Position numbers and translations under genes: made by a program. A DNA stretch of 64,000 nt, taken from positions 27,287,071 to 27,351,070 of the forward strand of contig NC_051438.1 in NCBI RefSeq assembly GCF_001649575.2, in the 5' to 3' direction. The notes under the pieces were generated by a model that worked only from the letters and a program-made list of their open reading frames with translations, did not search any database and was not told the DNA's origin. Within the stretch, counting starts at the first letter, position 1; the number at the start of each line of letters is the position of its first letter. This document shows, piece after piece, positions 58,259 to 64,000 of this stretch. The stretch is from Kryptolebias marmoratus (Eukaryota; Chordata; Actinopteri; Cyprinodontiformes; Rivulidae).

Positions 58259-59019
58259 TTATTGGCATCCGTTTTGAGAATTACAACTCTCAATGAAACT
58301 TTTAAAGTCCTCCACGAAAATTTTAAATTCCTTTCTCTCCCAGATGCAGTTTGTATCATCTGTCTGTTAAAAGAAGACAGGTTTAGTATTGAGCTTTACA
58401 TTTTTCAGGTGTGGGTTAATCTGATGAAGGCAATTCAGTACTCGAGACTCACCTTCTGATTTGATGATGAACATTTTTTATAGTGTAGTTCTTCCAGGGC
58501 CTGATTAATCGTGAATTTGTCTGGACATACTTCTTTGGCTGTATTCAGTTCGTTCTTGAAAGTTTCAGTAGCATTAGTTCTGCAGTTTCCCTAATAAAAA
58601 TAAAGAAATAGTGTCATAAAACATAAGGAATGAGAAAGTGTGATATGCTTCATTTATAATTAAGGTGTATATTGTTAGTCTACAGTAGCTCAACATCATG
58701 AATGGATTTAACCTCTTACCAGTATGTTTGCTGGAGACATGAACGTATATTTCTAAAACAAAAGATGAGAAAGTGTAACCGTTCAGTTTTAGTACAAATC
58801 TTTTTCATTTTCAAACACGGTCTTGATTGTGCTTAAAAAAATAAAAAGTTTATACAGCAAACACAAATCGTAACTTACGCATGAAGCCTCCTGTAGAAGA
58901 TTGACGCGACCAATGGAAATGCCAAGGCAATCTGGTTTCGGGGGCACTGGGTTTGCTTGAAGGAATCCCAGAAGAAGAAACATCCAGAGGGCACTAATGA
59001 AGTGGTGCTCTGTGCTCAT
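58259..59019 (-). CDS. Interleukin-2-like cytokine, distal copy
   Basis: Four phase-0 coding exons on the minus strand, 138 residues: 58879-59019, 58720-58752, 58453-58590, 58259-58363, all GT-AG. Residues 1-22 form a signal peptide (HHFISALWMFLLLGFLQA) followed by NPVPPKPDC. Exon 2 encodes KYTFMSPANIL, parallel to the TTFYSPENT segment of the proximal gene. Exon 3 shares C-x-T-x-A, ELN, a later Cys-x-Asp and INQALE (IDQALE in the neighbour). Exon 4 ends in the helix FKIFVEDFKSFIESC. Cysteines are at 31, 47, 61, 80, 98, 110, 131 and 137, and N64 (NAT) is a glycosylation site. Same orientation, exon plan and length as its neighbour 2 kb away show a tandem duplication followed by strong divergence. 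Percomorph fishes are reported to carry IL2 plus IL2-like. IL21 is the alternative, but the TNCEW-type IL21 motif is absent and IL21 usually has five exons. Confidence 0.75.
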
Positions 59020-59108
59020 CTTCGAACCTTGCTTGGCAGCAGCTTCTTGTGAAGAGTCTTGGTGGTTGTCTTATCGTCGCCTGTGGTGTTGGCTTTTGCT
59101 GAGTGCAC

Positions 59109-59117
59109 ATTTATAAG
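59109..59117 (-). promoter_or_regulatory. IL2-like TATA box
   Basis: CTTATAAAT on the minus strand about 90 bases before the start codon. A GGAAAAA NFAT-type word follows upstream at 59,204-59,210. Confidence 0.5.
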
Positions 59118-59404
59118 CGACCAAAGTTTTAAAAAAAAGAAGTGGGCTGGTAAAGGTATTTTGTAGCCACATTTGCGTTTTTCTCTATTAATCATTTTCT
59201 ATGTTTTTCCTTACCAACTACGTGGACAAAAATACCCATTGGTTACTGGGTACGTCAACCTTCTTGATTGACTAATTTCATTGTCCTGACTTGTGATGTT
59301 TGTCGAACATGACAGCAAATGACAGGTTAGATTCTTTTTTTATTATGTTTCACGACAAACCTTTAGTTTTTGTCCACCTCCCATTGTTTCACCAATCTGC
59401 GGGT

Positions 59405-60056
59405 GAAGTTTGAGTCTGATTTTTAAATTTGACAAACAGATCAGCAGTGTTGTTCAACTTTGCCAACTATCAAAGGTGAAACCAATCTTAGCAAGATCTG
59501 ACCTGCAGAAATTAATCCACGCTTTTATCACAGCTCGTCTCGATTGCTGTAATGCTCCGTTTGTAGGCATGAGCCCAGACCTCTCTTGCCCGTCTGCAGG
59601 TTGTGCAGAACTCCCATCCTGGCGTGCCTTCACTGGCTCCCTGTGCACTACAGAATTAGTTTTAAGCTTGTTATTTGTCTTTAAATGCCTGAACAACCTT
59701 GCCTCATCACATCTGAGCTGCTTCGGCCTTACTGCTCACCCCGATCCCTAAGATCAGCTGATCGGTTGCTGCTGACGGTCCATAAAACTGGGCTGAAGCT
59801 CAGAGGTGACACAGCTCCCAAGTTGTGGATCAGTTTACCCTCGAGTGTCAGACAGGCCTCCTCGCTTCCTGTTTTTAAAAACACGCTTTTAACACTATGA
59901 TCTTATCTTGTGTGGCACCTTAAAACACACCTGCCGTGAACCTGGTATGTGTTTCTTTTCTTATTGTCCTAATCTATTTTTGTCTTATTGTACAGCTCTT
60001 TGGCTACCTTTGCGGTTCTTAAAATGTGCTGTAGAAATAAAGTTGATTGATTGAGG
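59405..60056 (+). mobile_element. 5'-truncated L2-like LINE, decayed
   Basis: The plus strand encodes the C-terminus of a LINE reverse transcriptase in several shifted frames: LARSDLQKLIHAFITARLDC (59,485-59,544), then VFKCLNNLASSHLSCF, then TAPKLWISLPSSVRQASSLP and a final FKNTLLTL. A 3' tail follows, ending AATGTGCTGTAGAAATAAAG and TTGATTGATTGA. DLQK-IHAF-TSRLDCCNAL and W-LP--VR are typical of teleost L2-like LINEs. Frame shifts and one deletion show it is dead. Confidence 0.8.
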
Positions 60057-63050
60057 CGCTGTCATTAGCAGGTGCTTCTATTCATTTATTTGATGCTGTT
60101 TTTCAAAACAGTCTCACTGCTAAAGTTGCATAATTTAAAAGGGACAATTTGAAATATATTGATGCTTTAATGAAACTAATACAAAGAAAGCCATATCAGT
60201 AAAACTAAAACTCTTTAAAAAACTGAACATTGCAGCTTAGTGTGTAGGAGACTCATTCGACCCATCATTCGTGGTCGCGTCTTCAGCGCTGCATCATCGA
60301 CTCTACAACAATGAAGGGTTTTCTTGACACCCACGCTAAGGCAGGGGAATCCCCACAAGAATCCCAGTTAATGCAGGTTAGCATAGCCAACAGGCTCTTG
60401 CTTAGATCAATGTGTCACCTTGAATATAACTGTCAGTTTTCCTCTGTTACTCAAAAAAAGCTTCACTGGTTAGGTTTCAGTTTTGAGGTTTCCAGGACTG
60501 AGAATTTCATTGAAAGTGTCAGGATTTAGACTTTGTTGAAGAAGGTGGGGAAAATTTCTATCCATGGAATTTGTTGCTTTTTGGGGCTCACCCTGCAGTT
60601 TCCACGTCTTTGATGACCATGATCACACTTCACGTTACCTTTCATATTAAGATGCAACACCTAGATCTGTGCTTGACCATTCAGGGCGGGGGGGGTCGTT
60701 TCATTTACAACAGTCACTGATAGTTTTTTTAAAAGATGCATGTTCCTGCAAATACAGCCTGCAGATTCTTGTTTTTCAGTACAAACATTTTGCTGTAAAA
60801 GCTAAAGAATGGGATTAAAACCTCCTCAGAATACTTCTAAAGTTATTAATAAATGACTTGATTTTTACCAGGATTTTAGGATTTAGCTGTACTTTACATT
60901 TTGAGCCTGACTTTAATGGACTTGTTGTTTGTTTTATAGGTTCCTGGAATGACTTCTGTTGTGAATTGGCACTACATAAATAAGCTGAACTGATTTAAAT
61001 TGAGGCAGATTAATCTAAAATTAGAAATGAAATTAGCCCCAGAATCATCAGATATGATGTCACTGCTGAAGATGTTGATTTGTTTGTTTCGTGGCTTGTT
61101 TGGATAATCTCTAGCAGCAAACAAGGTTGGCAGTTCTCACAAACATTCAGCTCCTCTGACATTTACCTTCCTTCGACGCAGCATTAGTTAGCTCGAGCAA
61201 ACAAGCCGTTTCCACGCGGCCTCCGTCACAGTTTGGACTTTCAGCAGGCCTCTTAGGCTATTTTTAGATAACGCAGACGAGATATCGATCACTTTGGAAA
61301 AGAAATTACAAAATTATTCATCATTTTTAAAGTATTATTGGTATATGACTCAATGAAACTGGGTGGGAAGTTTTAGTATTTGTCTACATGTCTCCACAAC
61401 ATGATGCCAGGACAGACCCTGTTAGTGCCTACCACCTTGGAAATGCAGGCGATCACGTAATTCTTTGTTAAACGTTTCATCAATCATTGGCTCTACTTGG
61501 AGTCCGCCTGACTCAAGATGGCCACCGCAGCTGAGTGATTTTAGCAAATACGAAACTCGGTTAATTTTATACATTTTAACCGTACGACTGCCGAGGATTT
61601 GGTTTGCTGATATTTGGCAGTCGTTCCCAACACACATTCCAATTGTTAACGGATCACATGAGACCTTTCGTTTGTCAAAAAGGAAAAAAAAAAAAAAGCG
61701 GTGGGTGACATGCATCACTTCATGGAATTTAGTTGCGGGTTTTTACACTTTTGACTTGTTAGTTTGCCCCAAAGTTACCTACAGGGCGTGAAAATTGTGA
61801 CCATATATGGAAACTTTCTGTTGGATGGCTTCAGTAAGTTCATTTTATTATCTAAAACATGAATTAGGAAGTGTTATTTTTAAGTCCTTGTGGGTGTTTT
61901 GTGAACTTTTTGAGTTTTACAGTAAAAGGTTTGCATTACCTTTACAAATGGGAACTAATGTCAGTTAATTCAAGTGATGCATGCGTCAACCTGTTACCTG
62001 TGGGTTGGGTAGATTTTTAGTCAGCATTTATTTTTTGTTTTTAACCCTCTTGAAGCTCTCAAAAGACAGAAAGATGGAGAGAGATAGAGAATCCCTTTCA
62101 GCTTTGGGTCAGTTTGACGTAAATAAATTCAGTTTCATTAAAGTAATGACATTTTGTCTGTAAGCCTGTATTCCACCTGCTGCAGTGCTCAGCGTGGGGT
62201 GAATTTCTTGCACACTCACCAGAAGCTACACCTGATCTCACAAAACTTAAATGTCAGCGTTTTAGTGCTCAGTAAACCAAACGGAAATAAACGTTTGGTT
62301 TCTGTGATAGTAATGATGTCACTGGAGGCAGTGGAAGTTTGGTTACCACGCGCCGCCACAGCAAGGAGTCACTCTCAGGTACTACCTGTGTTACAGCTGG
62401 CCTTGAATCACTCATCTTCGTCAGTTTGGTTAACAAAATTAATGTCTTTATTTTGTTTCTTACTCACTAGGGTATACAAGAATGTGTCAAAGGGCAGAAA
62501 GCGTAAAAAAAACAAACTTTTCCCAGAACAAGGGGAAAATTTTAATTTTGTTTTGTTTCCATGAGCTTTACAATCGCCTTTTTTTTCTCTATTTAATTAT
62601 TTTTTTACCCTATTTAATAAACTATCAAGGAAAATGTATGCATTATGCTCTCAAAGAATTTCAGTGGTTGCTTTACTTGCATCTGCTCCAGTCTTCATAT
62701 GTGAATAAAATTATAAACATTTGTAGACGTAAGGATTTAGGTCTTATGATAGTTTTAGAATACTAAAACTTGAACGTGTTGTGAATATGTTTCTTGTTAC
62801 TGAATCAAGGTTTGACATGTTGTAAACAATCATTTTAATCCTGAGAATCAAACAATAAATTTTAGACTTGAAAGTGATTCTAATGTAGTCATTTTATACG
62901 AAATGAGCTGAAATAATGCGTGATGGACTAAACCGATTCAGTCTGGCAGTGTTGGGGCGTCCCTGCTCCAACTCTACGGCTTTTCTTACTAAAACAAACA
63001 AGAGTTTGATCACTTAAATCTTAAAATGCAATTAATACACTCAAATTCTT
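60057..63050. other. Gene-free stretch downstream of the cytokine genes
   Basis: No IL21-like exon was found on either strand. A short LINE-tail-like word TTGTGAATTGGCACTACATA lies at 60,959-60,978. Around 61,430-61,760 there is a probable repeat (GACTCAAGATGGCCACCGC, then GTGGGTGACATGCATCAC) that shares a word with 31,340-31,370. The frame at 62,154-62,564 is unrecognised. Confidence 0.4.
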
Positions 63051-63059
63051 ACAGTAGTT

Positions 63060-64000
63060 TAATTCTAATAGTTAAAAAAATCAGTCTTGAAAAATAAAAC
63101 GTTACACGAAGGCTAAAAACAGTTTTGCAAATCGAGGGAAATGAGTATTTGAACCCAGCCAGACTTTAAATTCCCACAGATGATCCGTTACAGACACACC
63201 TGATCTCAGCTTATGTAAATGAAGCACACCCGCCAACAGAATCAGTTTCTTCCATCCCAACGGGATAGTTTGGGACAAGATAATAGATCTGCACAAGGCT
63301 GGGATGGTCTACAAGACTGTCACGACTGAGTGCAACGAAAGGAAACTAACCACCTGTTCCCCTGATCTGGAGCCCCATGCAAGATCGTGCTTCATGGGCT
63401 GAGGAAGGTCATGGAAGTGGGGGACCAGCCCCCAGTTACACACAGGAGGAGCAGTTGGGACTATGAAGAACATTTCTGTCCACATCGATGTTCACTGGCA
63501 AACTGAAGATGGGCCTTCTTGAGCAGGGGGTGTTGTGGGCGCTGCAGGGTTTCAGTTCATTACGCTGTCGTGTGATACCAGTCATGTTCTTGTTGTCTGT
63601 GGTCCCAGCTGTCTTCAGATCAGGAACGAGCCGCCTCCTGTGTGCGGTTGTCACGGTCTCAACAAGCGTCTGGCTGAAGGTCTTTTAGCCCATTCCAGCC
63701 TTGTGTGGATCCGTCCTGACCCTGACATTCTCTGAGATGCTCTTTGGTCCTTTCTGTGGTGGTGGAAGAAACTGATCTGTGGACGGGTGTCTTCAGTCAC
63801 TCATGCTGAGATCAGGAGTGTCAGAAACTGATTATCTGTGCTCCATGTCGGCACATAATAGATTATATCTTTATTTCTGGCTGGGTTCAAATGTTTATTT
63901 CCCTCAATTACTTGCAAGTCGGTTATTTTCTTTTATGTAATTTTTTTCTCTGGAGTTTTTGTTGATATTCTGTCCATTAAAGTAAAACCATTATTAAAAT
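63060..64000. mobile_element. Palindromic Tc1/mariner derivative
   Basis: The left arm has GAGGGAAATGAGTATTTGAA (63,133), then transposase-coding DNA in plus orientation: ATAGATCTGCACAAGGCTGG (63,283) and AGCCCCATGCAAGATCGTGC (63,371). The right arm has the same coding region inverted (CCCATTCCAGCCTTGTGTGG at 63,689, and CTTCTTGAGCAGGGGG near 63,515 from further inside a Tc1 gene), then TCAAATGTTTATTTCCCTC at 63,888. The arms pair over most of ~800 bases. No intact transposase exists. The right end reaches the window edge. Confidence 0.75.

Noticed and set aside
58259..59019. Distal cytokine gene as IL21
   Set aside because: Lacks the IL21-type TNCEW segment and basic tail, has four coding exons, and shares exon-by-exon motifs with the adjacent IL2-type gene. 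Not fully excluded.
62154..62564. 136-codon plus-strand open frame
   Set aside because: No recognisable domain, lysine/asparagine-rich end, no splice or promoter support.
1..64000. tRNA, rRNA or other structured RNA genes
   Set aside because: No A/B-box tRNA pattern or rRNA segment was noticed by eye; a covariance-model scan was not possible here.

Overview
This window is vertebrate nuclear DNA, almost certainly from a spiny-rayed (percomorph) teleost. It is AT-rich and intron-bearing, and it carries fish-type L2-like LINE tails, Tc1 and hAT DNA elements, long dinucleotide microsatellites and one 817-base assembly gap. There is nothing prokaryotic in it; nearly all open frames of 60-130 codons are chance frames or decayed transposon pieces. 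I assembled three protein-coding genes exon by exon from splice sites and frame continuity.

Layout. (1) 1-18,300: gene-free DNA with scattered repeats: an L2-like tail near 1.9 kb, repeat families at 9.2, 10.1 and 12.0 kb, a CpG-rich fold-back element at 12.4-13.0 kb, a LINE tail at 14.7 kb, a purine tract at 15.1 kb, and a CGGBP1-like zinc-finger fragment at 17.2 kb. (2) 18,300-37,200: a gene desert with blocks that look like conserved non-coding elements (18.4, 20.2, 23.6, 27.8, 31.7, 33.4, 34.4, 35.1 and 36.9 kb), interrupted by microsatellites and repeats. One weak candidate for a small minus-strand transcript lies at 30.85-31.38 kb. (3) 37,200-51,200: ADAD1 on the plus strand, with a CpG-rich promoter/untranslated exon near 40.1-40.3 kb and 12 coding exons between 43,935 and 50,930 encoding 559 residues. 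Intron 1 is swollen by nested transposons and holds the gap. (4) 55,000-59,200: two tandem four-exon cytokine genes on the minus strand, each encoding 138 residues and related to each other. They are interpreted as interleukin-2 and an interleukin-2-like paralogue. Each has a TATA box and an AU-rich 3' untranslated region. (5) 59,400-64,000: a 5'-truncated L2-like LINE, repeat remnants and a palindromic Tc1 derivative running to the window edge.

The order ADAD1(+) - IL2(-) - IL2-like(-) reproduces the tetrapod ADAD1-IL2-IL21 neighbourhood, which supports the cytokine calls. IL21 itself was not found in the remaining 5 kb. The genes do not form a pathway: ADAD1 is a germ-cell RNA-binding pseudo-deaminase, while the cytokines are T-cell growth factors. 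The most notable items are the diverged IL2 tandem pair, the loss of catalytic and zinc-binding residues in ADAD1, its GC-AG intron 9, the inverted Tc1 dimer, and the dense CNE-like desert whose target gene lies outside the window.
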